Shown one piece after another: positions 57,448-64,000 of a DNA stretch of 64,000 bases (position 1 is its first letter; each line of letters opens with the position of its first letter). The position numbers and the translations under genes were made by a program. The DNA comes from an uncultured Parabacteroides sp. (GTDB taxonomy: Bacteria > Bacteroidota > Bacteroidia > Bacteroidales > Tannerellaceae). The DNA lies in NCBI GenBank assembly GCA_900552465.1, contig URZO01000007.1, forward strand, positions 35,123 through 99,122. Reading direction: 5' to 3'. A model generated the notes under the pieces. The model was not told the DNA's origin. It saw only the letters and a list, made by a program, of their open reading frames with translations, and ran no database searches.

Positions 57448-59925
57448 TTATTCGAGTTCTACGACTGTTATGCCGGCACCTCCGAACTGGACATGTTCGT
57501 CGTGATATTGGCGGATGCCGGGCACGGAGTGCAGGTAGTCGCGTATCAACTGGCGCAAGATGCCTGTCCCTGTCCCGTGCAGGATGCGTATGCGGGCCGC
57601 ACCGACCTGAATGGCGTCGTCAACAAAGTAGGTCACTGCCTGCAATGCTTCGTCTCCCCTCATACCTCTAACATCGATCTCCTGCTTAAAGTTCAATTTC
57701 TTTTCGTGCATATCGTCGGCTGTCTGAACACTGACAAAGGTACTTTTCTGGATCTCTTTCTTGATCTGGCCTTTGCTGACCTTTTCCAGTTGATCCAGCT
57801 TAACAGTACTTTTGATCATGCCGAAGGCCACGACGGCCTGTTTGCCTTGCAGTTCCAGCACTGTCCCGGCGGACATTTGCCCTTTGAGGCGGACATTGTC
57901 GCCCGTTTCTATAACATCGCGGTTGAAGGATTGTTTGGATGCCGGCATGTTCTGCTTTTGTTTCTTACGCTCTTTGCGTTCTTGCAGTTTTGCCATTTTA
58001 CGGGCAATCTTGTCGTCTTCCTCTTCGGCGGCGATCACAGATGCCTTGAACTCTTCCAATGCTTTGCGAGCCAGCTTGGTCTGCTCTTTTTCTGCCTGGG
58101 CCTCTTTGATCTTTCGGATCGTGTTTTCTATCTTGGCATTGGCTTCGGCAAGGATGCGTTGCGCTTCTTCCTTGGCGGTCCGCATGATCTCTTTCCGTTG
58201 TTTGCTTACGGCTTCGAGGTCCTGTTCGTAGCGGGCAGTAATGTCTTCCAGTTTTTTCTCCTGCTGGCGAATGTTTTGCCGCTTGCTTTCCCAATAGCGT
58301 TTGTCGCGTACGATATCCTGAAGGTATTTATCCATATTGATATAGTCGGAACCTACATTGGCGGATGCATCGGCAATGACATCTTCCGGCAAACCGATTT
58401 TTCGGGCTATTTCGACAGCGAAAGAACTGCCAGGATTCCCGATCGACAGCTTGAACAGGGGCTGCATCAAGTGGCGGTCGTAGAGCATGGCGCCGTTGAC
58501 GATCCCTTCCGTGTCTTCTGCGAAATGCTTCAGATTCTGGTAGTGGGTCGTGATGACGCCATAGCTGTGGTTCCGGTTGAAACGATCCAGCAAGGCCTCG
58601 GCAATGGCTCCGCCGATCTGCGGTTCTGTGCCGCTGCCGAACTCATCGATCAGGATCAGTGTCTTACTGTTGCAGTTCTTCACGAAGAACTTCATGTTCG
58701 TCAGGTGGGAACTGTATGTGCTCAAGTCGTTTTCGATGCTTTGTTCGTCACCGATATCGATAAACAGATTGTCGAACAGGCCTGTTTTCGAACTTTCGTA
58801 TACCGGAATGAGCAGCCCGCATTGCAGCATGTATTGCAGCAGTCCGACTGTTTTCAGGCAGACTGATTTACCGCCTGCATTCGGACCGGAAATGATAAGC
58901 AGCCGCTTGTTCTCTTCCAGCATGATGTCGAGCGGAACGACCTGCTTGTTCTGCTTTTGTAGCGAGAGGTAGAGCAGGGGATGCGAAGCGCGGATCCAGT
59001 CTACTTGTTGTTTGTTTTCGACAACCGGCTTGATCCCGTTCACCTGTTCGGCAAACAGGGCTTTGGCGCGGATGAAGTCGATCTCAGCCAGAAACTCGTA
59101 AGATTGGAGGATGTCGGGCACTGACGGACGCACGAAATTGGTAAATTCCGTTAATATCTTCATGATCTCCCGGCGTTCGTCTCCTTCCAGTTCGCGTATA
59201 CGGTTGTTTGCTTCCACAACGACTTCCGGCTCGATGAAGACTGTTTTTCCACTGGCCGACTCGTCGTGTACGATCCCTTTGATTTTCCGCTTGAAGGCGG
59301 GGGCGACCGGAATCATCAGGCGGCCGTCGCGCATAGTTGGCGTCACATCTTTATCGACAACCCCGTCTGACTGGGCGGCGCGCAGGATCGACTGCAAGCT
59401 GCGCGAGATTCCGCTCATCGTTGAGGATATCTCTTTCCGTATTTGTGCCAGCGTGGGGGAGGCGTTGTCTTTTACACGCCCGAATTTATTGAGGATGGCA
59501 TCTATCTTTCCGATCAGTTGTGGGAACACCATAATATCGCCGGCGAGGACTGTCAGGGCCGGATATTTGATATCTTCTCCCTCTTCCAAAGAAGGGCGGA
59601 AGAAGCGGATGATGTCGTTGATTGTCTGGAGCGACCGTTTCAGGTCGAACAACTCTTTTTCATCCAGCCAAGTCCCTTCCGGGCGTATCCGCTTCAGCGA
59701 ATAGCGCACATCGAAGAAGTAACTGGTGGGAAATTCGTCTTCTCCGTGTAGGATGCGGACAAACTCGTCTGTCTGTTCCAGGCGTTCGGTTACGGTTTGA
59801 AAGTCGGCGGAGAATTCCATCTCCGCCACCCGCTCTTCTCCGAGCGGACTTAAACATTTTTCTGAAATTAAGCGGCGGACTTTATCGAAGCCCGTTTTCT
59901 GTTCGAAGTTTTGTGGGTATATCAC
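57448..59925 (-). CDS. mutS2: Endonuclease MutS2
   Basis: This 825-residue MutS homologue lacks the mismatch-recognition domain. It has the core (FPTSYFFDVRYSLKRI, DGRLMIPVAPAFKRKIKGIVHDESASG), the ATPase (LLIISGPNAGGKSVCLKT, LILIDEFGSGTEPQIGGAIAEALLD, VITTHYQNLKHFA), a long coiled coil (about 520-640) and a C-terminal Smr nuclease domain (EIDVRGMRGDEALQAV, ILHGTGTGILRQLI). MutS2 acts on recombination intermediates or on collided ribosomes, depending on species. It starts 15 bp after the PDZ gene's stop. Confidence 0.95.
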   Translation of the reverse strand: MIYPQNFEQKTGFDKVRRLISEKCLSPLGEERVAEMEFSADFQTVTERLEQTDEFVRILHGEDEFPTSYFFDVRYSLKRIRPEGTWLDEKELFDLKRSLQTINDIIRFFRPSLEEGEDIKYPALTVLAGDIMVFPQLIGKIDAILNKFGRVKDNASPTLAQIRKEISSTMSGISRSLQSILRAAQSDGVVDKDVTPTMRDGRLMIPVAPAFKRKIKGIVHDESASGKTVFIEPEVVVEANNRIRELEGDERREIMKILTEFTNFVRPSVPDILQSYEFLAEIDFIRAKALFAEQVNGIKPVVENKQQVDWIRASHPLLYLSLQKQNKQVVPLDIMLEENKRLLIISGPNAGGKSVCLKTVGLLQYMLQCGLLIPVYESSKTGLFDNLFIDIGDEQSIENDLSTYSSHLTNMKFFVKNCNSKTLILIDEFGSGTEPQIGGAIAEALLDRFNRNHSYGVITTHYQNLKHFAEDTEGIVNGAMLYDRHLMQPLFKLSIGNPGSSFAVEIARKIGLPEDVIADASANVGSDYINMDKYLQDIVRDKRYWESKRQNIRQQEKKLEDITARYEQDLEAVSKQRKEIMRTAKEEAQRILAEANAKIENTIRKIKEAQAEKEQTKLARKALEEFKASVIAAEEEDDKIARKMAKLQERKERKKQKQNMPASKQSFNRDVIETGDNVRLKGQMSAGTVLELQGKQAVVAFGMIKSTVKLDQLEKVSKGQIKKEIQKSTFVSVQTADDMHEKKLNFKQEIDVRGMRGDEALQAVTYFVDDAIQVGAARIRILHGTGTGILRQLIRDYLHSVPGIRQYHDEHVQFGGAGITVVELE

Positions 59926-59940
59926 GTTCTTGTAAATGCT

Positions 59941-61359
59941 TTATTTTACTTCGACCGTCACGGACCGGCGAATGGTCGGACGGACGATGATTTCCATTTT
60001 GTTCTTCCCCCGTTTGATATCGAACGTGCAGGCATTATTGCCGGACGGGTTGATATAAGGGGCATAATAATATAAATATGAATAGGCGGCTTTGTTTCCG
60101 GATTTCTGGATTGCATCAGCCACCTGCGAGTATTTGAATGTATCCCAGAACATACAACGTTTGAAACCGTTTGCATCCGTAAACCGGGTTTTCGGATCGC
60201 GGTATTTCATTGTATTGGTGATAAATCCTTTATATGCAGCGGAGAACTCTTCCGTCGTATTATCCATCTTGTGATTGTTGATCTTTTCCACAACATCGCG
60301 CGGGCGCAAGCCGGCTGCATAGGCCGGAGAGCTCTTGTCGACATCGGTAACCAGTTCCATACGGTCGATGTCATAGCTCAAACCTGTGTAGTTGTATGTC
60401 TTCTGGTTGACTTTGAACGGCACATTGCGGCGGTACTTGGTGTATGGATATTGCATACACATCAACGGTGCATAGATACGGGCGTATTCGTCCAGGCGGT
60501 ATGAATCTTCCAACAACTCGTTTGCTTCACATTCCCAAAGTATCCGGCCGGGCACATCCCGCTGGTCGATCAGGCGGAAACCGAATTGAAGCAGATATTC
60601 CGCTTCTGTTTCAGCAGCCGTCGGGTTCAGAAACGGGAATATTTCCATTTTGCTCTGGAGGAAATTATAACGATATACCGGTTCTTTTTCAACCAGTATT
60701 TTGTTTGCTCCCTTGTAATTCGGATTCTTGTCAAAGAAATAGAATGTCTGTACCAGAATGTCGGGTTTGCCCACATCCACTGTCATCCCCTTTTTTGTCA
60801 GTTCCTTTTCAATACTTTCATTGATAACTGTTTCCAGTTTACTATTGTTCTCGTCTATAGCGGAGAAAGCAAAAGTCTTGAATTTCGCAAAATCGACCGG
60901 ATCGGCCGTGACTGTCGTCTTGAACGGGCAGACAAATTCACGTTCGCTGGTTGTCTCCAGGCTATACATGGAGAAAGCGGTAGCCAGTTGTTCTTCTGTA
61001 ATGGCATTACTCTTTTTACATTCTTTTTTGACCAGGATCTGTTTGGAAGGATTCGACAGATTGCCGATAGTGAGCAACACTTCGCTTTTACCTGCCGGAT
61101 TCAGCATCTCTTCTATTTCTTCAGGCGAGATATCCAGTGTCTGGATACCATCGATAGCCATAATGATGTCATGAGTTTTTATCCCTGCAAGTTCTGCCGG
61201 GGAATAAGGAATAATGCCGGTAATGACCGGTCTGTTCTTGCCCCAATGATCGCTTTGACTGATATCGTATGTAATGCCTAATCGACAGATATTCCGGTTT
61301 TGAGCAAAACCGGTAAGAAATGCAAATAGCAGTAAAACTGACAAAATCGCTCTCTTCAT
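59941..61359 (-). CDS. Secreted PDZ and DUF4136 protein
   Basis: This 472-residue protein has a signal peptide (about 1-19, ending GFAQ). Two PDZ-like domains frame it: residues ~40-115 (GIIPYSPAELAGIKTHDIIMAIDGIQT) and ~335-400 (VDKSSPAYAAGLRPRDVVEKINNHKM). Between them lies a DUF4136 region (DPVDFAKFKTFAFSAIDENNSKLETVINESIEKELTKKG). No protease motif is present, so it is a binding or scaffold protein in the periplasm. It is the first gene of the mutS2-corA unit. Confidence 0.82.
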   Translation of the reverse strand: MKRAILSVLLLFAFLTGFAQNRNICRLGITYDISQSDHWGKNRPVITGIIPYSPAELAGIKTHDIIMAIDGIQTLDISPEEIEEMLNPAGKSEVLLTIGNLSNPSKQILVKKECKKSNAITEEQLATAFSMYSLETTSEREFVCPFKTTVTADPVDFAKFKTFAFSAIDENNSKLETVINESIEKELTKKGMTVDVGKPDILVQTFYFFDKNPNYKGANKILVEKEPVYRYNFLQSKMEIFPFLNPTAAETEAEYLLQFGFRLIDQRDVPGRILWECEANELLEDSYRLDEYARIYAPLMCMQYPYTKYRRNVPFKVNQKTYNYTGLSYDIDRMELVTDVDKSSPAYAAGLRPRDVVEKINNHKMDNTTEEFSAAYKGFITNTMKYRDPKTRFTDANGFKRCMFWDTFKYSQVADAIQKSGNKAAYSYLYYYAPYINPSGNNACTFDIKRGKNKMEIIVRPTIRRSVTVEVK

Positions 61360-61424
61360 AATTAATTTCCTAATTGTTTTATAAATCTATATTGTATGTG
61401 ACAATAAAATCATCATTTACTACA

Positions 61425-61432
61425 CAAAGGTA
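61425..61432 (-). promoter_or_regulatory. -7 element of the PDZ-mutS2-corA unit
   Basis: TACCTTTG on the minus strand, 66 bp before the ATG at 61359. Confidence 0.5.
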
Positions 61433-61588
61433 AAGATATTTTCGTTCAGTAAGAACAGTTGGCAGTATATTTGATGTTATATTGGTGAATGATACCGACA
61501 AGAATAATGCCGGCATATAGATGTACGATGTTGTTTGTGTATGGTATCTTATTGACAATTAGATAGTAATGAAAATATATAATTGGTT

Positions 61589-62191
61589 ATGAATAAGATG
61601 AATTTTAATAGCAAAAAAGAAACTGCTGACAAAAAAGAACGCCAGGGTGTTGATGATGCGACAAATTTGCAGGAAGAACAGGTAAATGCGGCAGACGAAA
61701 ATGCTGCATCTGACAATGTGACGGACGAATGTGACGAACATGGAGAATTGGACGAACTCAGGAAAAAGTATAACGAGTTGAACGATTCTCATTTGCGCTT
61801 GATGGCTGAGTTCGACAACTATCGTAAACGCACATTGCGTGAAAAGTCCGAGCTGATCAAGAACGGAGGCGAAAGTGCATTGACTCATCTGCTTCCTGTT
61901 GTCGATGATTTTGAACGTGCCTTGCAGAATATTCGTACGGCTGATGATATAAAGGCTGTTACTGAAGGAGTGGAACTTATCTATTCTAAATTCATGTCTT
62001 ACTTGTCCCAGCAGAATGTAAAGCCGATTGAGACGGTCGGTGCCCCTTTTGATGCTGAGACATCCGAGGCTGTTGCGATGATTCCGGCTCCGGAACCCGA
62101 TCTGAAAGGAAAGGTGCTGGATTGTGTACAGACCGGTTACACCTTGAACGACAAAGTGATTCGTCACGCTAAAGTGGTTGTCGGGGAGTAA
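61589..62191 (+). CDS. grpE: Nucleotide exchange factor GrpE
   Basis: This 200-residue cochaperone releases ADP from DnaK. An acidic, charged N terminus (1-~60) leads to the long helix (ELDELRKKYNELNDSHLRLMAEFDNYRKRTLREK) and the beta domain (VVDDFERALQNI, EGVELIYSKFMSYLSQ, PIETVGAPFDAETSEAVA, VLDCVQTGYTLNDKVIRHAKVVVGE). ATG 61589 is preferred over the TTG at 61583. It is followed 42 bp later by dnaJ. No CIRCE element was seen upstream. Confidence 0.96.
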   Translation: MNKMNFNSKKETADKKERQGVDDATNLQEEQVNAADENAASDNVTDECDEHGELDELRKKYNELNDSHLRLMAEFDNYRKRTLREKSELIKNGGESALTHLLPVVDDFERALQNIRTADDIKAVTEGVELIYSKFMSYLSQQNVKPIETVGAPFDAETSEAVAMIPAPEPDLKGKVLDCVQTGYTLNDKVIRHAKVVVGE

Positions 62192-62233
62192 GAGGGCAGG
62201 ATAATAAGCAAATAACAACAGACAGATACAAAG

Positions 62234-63391
62234 ATGGCTAAAAGAGATTATTATGAAGTGCTGGGTGTCGAGAAGAATGCCTCGACAGAAGAGATAAAAA
62301 AAGCTTACCGGAAAAAGGCTATTCAGTTTCATCCGGACAAGAACCCGGGCGACAAGCAGGCTGAGGAAAACTTTAAGGAAGCAGCCGAAGCATACGATGT
62401 ACTGAGTGACCCGCAAAAGCGGCAGCGATACGACCAGTTCGGTCATGCCGGAGTAGGAGGTGCTTCACAGGGTGGCGGCTTCGGAGGCGGAATGTCTATG
62501 GATGATATATTCTCCCAATTTGGCGACATCTTTGGCGGACATTTCGGTGGCTTTGGCGGTTTCAGCGGCTTTGGCGGCGGTTCACGCGGCGGACGTCGTG
62601 TAAATCGGGGTTCGGATCTGCGTGTGAAAGTGAAGTTGAACCTGAAAGAAATAGCCGGTGGCGTTGAAAAGAAGATCAAGGTTAAGAAGTATGTCACGTG
62701 TTCCAAATGCCATGGCAATGGTGCGGAAGACGATCATAGTTCCAAAACCTGTGAGACTTGTCACGGCAGCGGTGTCGTTACACGTATCGCCAATACGATC
62801 CTGGGACAGATGCAGACACAGACAACGTGTCCCACCTGTGGCGGCGAAGGCAAGATTATCACCAAAAAATGTAGTGAATGTAATGGTGAGGGAATCGTTC
62901 GCGATGAAGAAGTTATTACGATTAATATTCCGGCCGGTGTCGCAGAAGGCATGCAGCTTTCCATGAGTGGAAAAGGAAATGCAGCCCGTCACGGCGGTAT
63001 CAATGGCGATTTGCTGATTCTGGTCGAAGAAGAGCCGCATCCGGAGTTGATACGCGATGAAAACGATCTTTTGTATAACTTGCTGTTGAGCGTACCTCAG
63101 GCTGCTTTGGGTGGTACGGTGGAAGTTCCGACTATCGACGGAAAGGCGAAAGTCAAGATCGAGCCGGGAACCCAGCCGGGCAAAGTGCTTCGTTTGCGTA
63201 ACAAGGGACTTCCTTCCGTCAATAGCTATGGCACGGGTGATCTGCTTGTGAATGTGAGCGTTTATATCCCAGAGACATTGTCTCCTTCGGAAAAGGATAT
63301 CTTGAACGGTCTGGAAAACTCTCCTAATTTCCAGCCAAAAAAATCCGTTAAGGAAAAGATTTTTGATAAATTCAGACATATGTTTGACTAA
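62234..63391 (+). CDS. dnaJ: Chaperone DnaJ
   Basis: This 385-residue type I DnaJ has the J-domain (KRDYYEVLGVEKNASTEEIKKAYR, with HPD in FHPDKNPGD), a Gly/Phe-rich stretch (about 75-130), four zinc-binding CxxCxGxG repeats (CSKCHGNG, CETCHGSG, CPTCGGEG, CSECNGEG) and the substrate-binding C-terminal domains. It delivers unfolded proteins to DnaK. It is in an operon with grpE and ends before a terminator. Confidence 0.97.
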   Translation: MAKRDYYEVLGVEKNASTEEIKKAYRKKAIQFHPDKNPGDKQAEENFKEAAEAYDVLSDPQKRQRYDQFGHAGVGGASQGGGFGGGMSMDDIFSQFGDIFGGHFGGFGGFSGFGGGSRGGRRVNRGSDLRVKVKLNLKEIAGGVEKKIKVKKYVTCSKCHGNGAEDDHSSKTCETCHGSGVVTRIANTILGQMQTQTTCPTCGGEGKIITKKCSECNGEGIVRDEEVITINIPAGVAEGMQLSMSGKGNAARHGGINGDLLILVEEEPHPELIRDENDLLYNLLLSVPQAALGGTVEVPTIDGKAKVKIEPGTQPGKVLRLRNKGLPSVNSYGTGDLLVNVSVYIPETLSPSEKDILNGLENSPNFQPKKSVKEKIFDKFRHMFD

Positions 63392-63415
63392 AGACTTTTT
63401 TTAGTAGGTAAAGAG

Positions 63416-63447
63416 GCCGTCTCCATGAACAGGAGATGGCTTTTTTT
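63416..63447 (+). terminator. Terminator of grpE-dnaJ
   Basis: GCCGTCTCC (63416-63424) pairs with GGAGATGGC (63432-63440; one G-T pair), followed by seven T. Confidence 0.85.
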
Positions 63448-63533
63448 ATTAGTGGTAGTAAGATATTTCTTATCTGTATCAAATTTTTAAAGTATATGCA
63501 CATTTATCCAGATTATGTTCGTTTGAATATGTC

Positions 63534-63541
63534 TACTTTTG
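63534..63541 (+). promoter_or_regulatory. -7 element of the rhamnose mutarotase gene
   Basis: TACTTTTG, 34 bp before the ATG at 63576. Confidence 0.55.
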
Positions 63542-63575
63542 CCTTAAAAAAGAATAAAAACTAAAAAGAGAGACA

Positions 63576-63890
63576 ATGAGACGAGAAGCTTTTAAAATGC
63601 GTTTGAAACCGGGATGTGAGGAAGAATATCAGAGACGCCATATTGCCATTTGGCCGGAATTGAAAAAGATGCTTGCTGATAATGGAGTCTGTGACTATTC
63701 TATTTATTGGGATAAAGAAACCAATATACTGTTCGCCTGTCAAAAGATAAACGGGGTAACTTCTTCCCAAGAGATGGGAGATAATTCGATTGTACAAAAA
63801 TGGTGGGATTATATGTCTGATCTTCTGGATGTGAATCCGGATAATTCTCCGGTTTCCATCTCTCTGCAGGAGGTTTTTCACATGGATTAA
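63576..63890 (+). CDS. rhaM: L-rhamnose mutarotase
   Basis: This 104-residue alpha-beta barrel of the RhaU/RhaM family interconverts the anomers of L-rhamnose in the cytosol. The family pattern is visible: AFKMRLKPGCEEEYQRRHIAIWPELKKMLADNGVCDYSIYWD, then LFACQKI and WWDYMSDLL, with the catalytic His near residue 22. No other rhamnose genes are in the window, so it may serve another sugar or lie apart from them. Confidence 0.92.
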   Translation: MRREAFKMRLKPGCEEEYQRRHIAIWPELKKMLADNGVCDYSIYWDKETNILFACQKINGVTSSQEMGDNSIVQKWWDYMSDLLDVNPDNSPVSISLQEVFHMD

Positions 63891-63907
63891 AAGAAAATTG
63901 AGGAAAC

Positions 63908-63946
63908 AAAAAAAGACTTGAAAGATATTCTTCCAAGTCTTTTTTT
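63908..63946. terminator. Bidirectional terminator between rhaM and tRNA-Tyr
   Basis: AAAAAAAGACTTG (63908-63920) pairs with CAAGTCTTTTTTT (63934-63946); it can end both the plus-strand gene and the minus-strand tRNA. Confidence 0.88.
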
Positions 63947-63947
63947 G

Positions 63948-64000
63948 TGGGCAGTGATGGATTCGAACCACCGAAGTCGAAAGACAGCTGAGTTACAGTC
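63948..64000 (-). tRNA. tRNA-Tyr (GTA), partial
   Basis: Minus-strand 3' part of a tRNA, cut by the right edge. Anticodon loop CTGTAAC gives GTA at 63994-63996, read as tyrosine. A long variable arm follows, as expected for bacterial tRNA-Tyr, then the T arm GGTGG-TTCGAAT-CCATC and the acceptor half ACTGCCC with discriminator A at 63948. Confidence 0.92.

Noticed and set aside
57412..58866. A 484-residue plus-strand frame antisense to mutS2
   Set aside because: Shadow frame rich in Phe and His, no motif; mutS2 on the other strand is complete.

Overview
The window reads as chromosomal DNA of a gut Bacteroidales bacterium, most likely a Parabacteroides or close relative. The clues are many promoters with the Bacteroidetes -7 element TAnnTTTG (some with a TTG about 20 bp upstream), mostly weak Shine-Dalgarno signals, periplasmic or lipoprotein glycan enzymes (GH38, GH20, DUF1080, DUF4861), an UpxY/NusG-type antiterminator and an Mpi-like serine invertase. 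The genus is inferred from protein style, not from a search. No IS element, prophage or CRISPR array was seen.

Layout. 1-8.6 kb: GNAT fragment, winged-helix protein, GH38 alpha-mannosidase, DUF4250 small protein, di-haem cytochrome c peroxidase, esterase and formate-THF ligase. 8.9-21.4 kb: an orphan gene and then a large cobalamin block. It holds cobI, a secreted small protein, a cobalamin riboswitch driving a BtuF-BtuC-BtuD importer plus a small lipoprotein, and, convergent to it, a four-gene operon in which eight corrin-ring activities are packed as two-domain fusions (CobJ-CbiC, CbiE-CbiT, CbiG-CobM, CbiJ-CbiD). 21.4-31.7 kb: acyl-CoA ligase, a striking 11-bp-period repeat array, DUF1080, EttA, DUF4861, GH20, a propeller lipoprotein and PhoH. 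32-38.7 kb: pyruvoyl arginine decarboxylase, thioesterase, endonuclease IV, NhaD, C69 dipeptidase, a beta-barrel protein and a HAD phosphatase. 38.7-42.5 kb: a sugar-oxidation type cluster (TIM-barrel isomerase, tandem DUF1080, Tat-exported Gfo/Idh/MocA). 42.5-51 kb: ArnT-like transferase, ABC ATPase-DUF4435 protein, MBL hydrolase, ProRS, a second Gfo/Idh/MocA and Pgk. 51-57.4 kb: sensor kinase, orphan UpxY-like antiterminator, cobQ broken by a 1-nt frameshift, Mpi-like invertase and CorA. 57.4-64 kb: MutS2, PDZ-DUF4136 protein, GrpE-DnaJ, rhamnose mutarotase and a partial tRNA-Tyr.

How it works together. The B12 genes are the main theme. Uptake is under riboswitch control, while the biosynthesis operon has only a leader of about 20 nt and therefore no room for a riboswitch. 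cobQ lies 32 kb away and is frameshifted, so as sequenced late corrin amidation would fail unless the frameshift is an error or cobyric acid is salvaged. The other themes are host or plant glycan breakdown and housekeeping functions.

Most interesting for follow-up are the 11 x 11-bp TGSCA array (23235-23355), the single-gene ABC ATPase/DUF4435 protein that resembles a fused PARIS defence system, the unknown lipoprotein in the B12 uptake operon, the cobQ frameshift, and the invertase and antiterminator found without an adjacent capsule locus.
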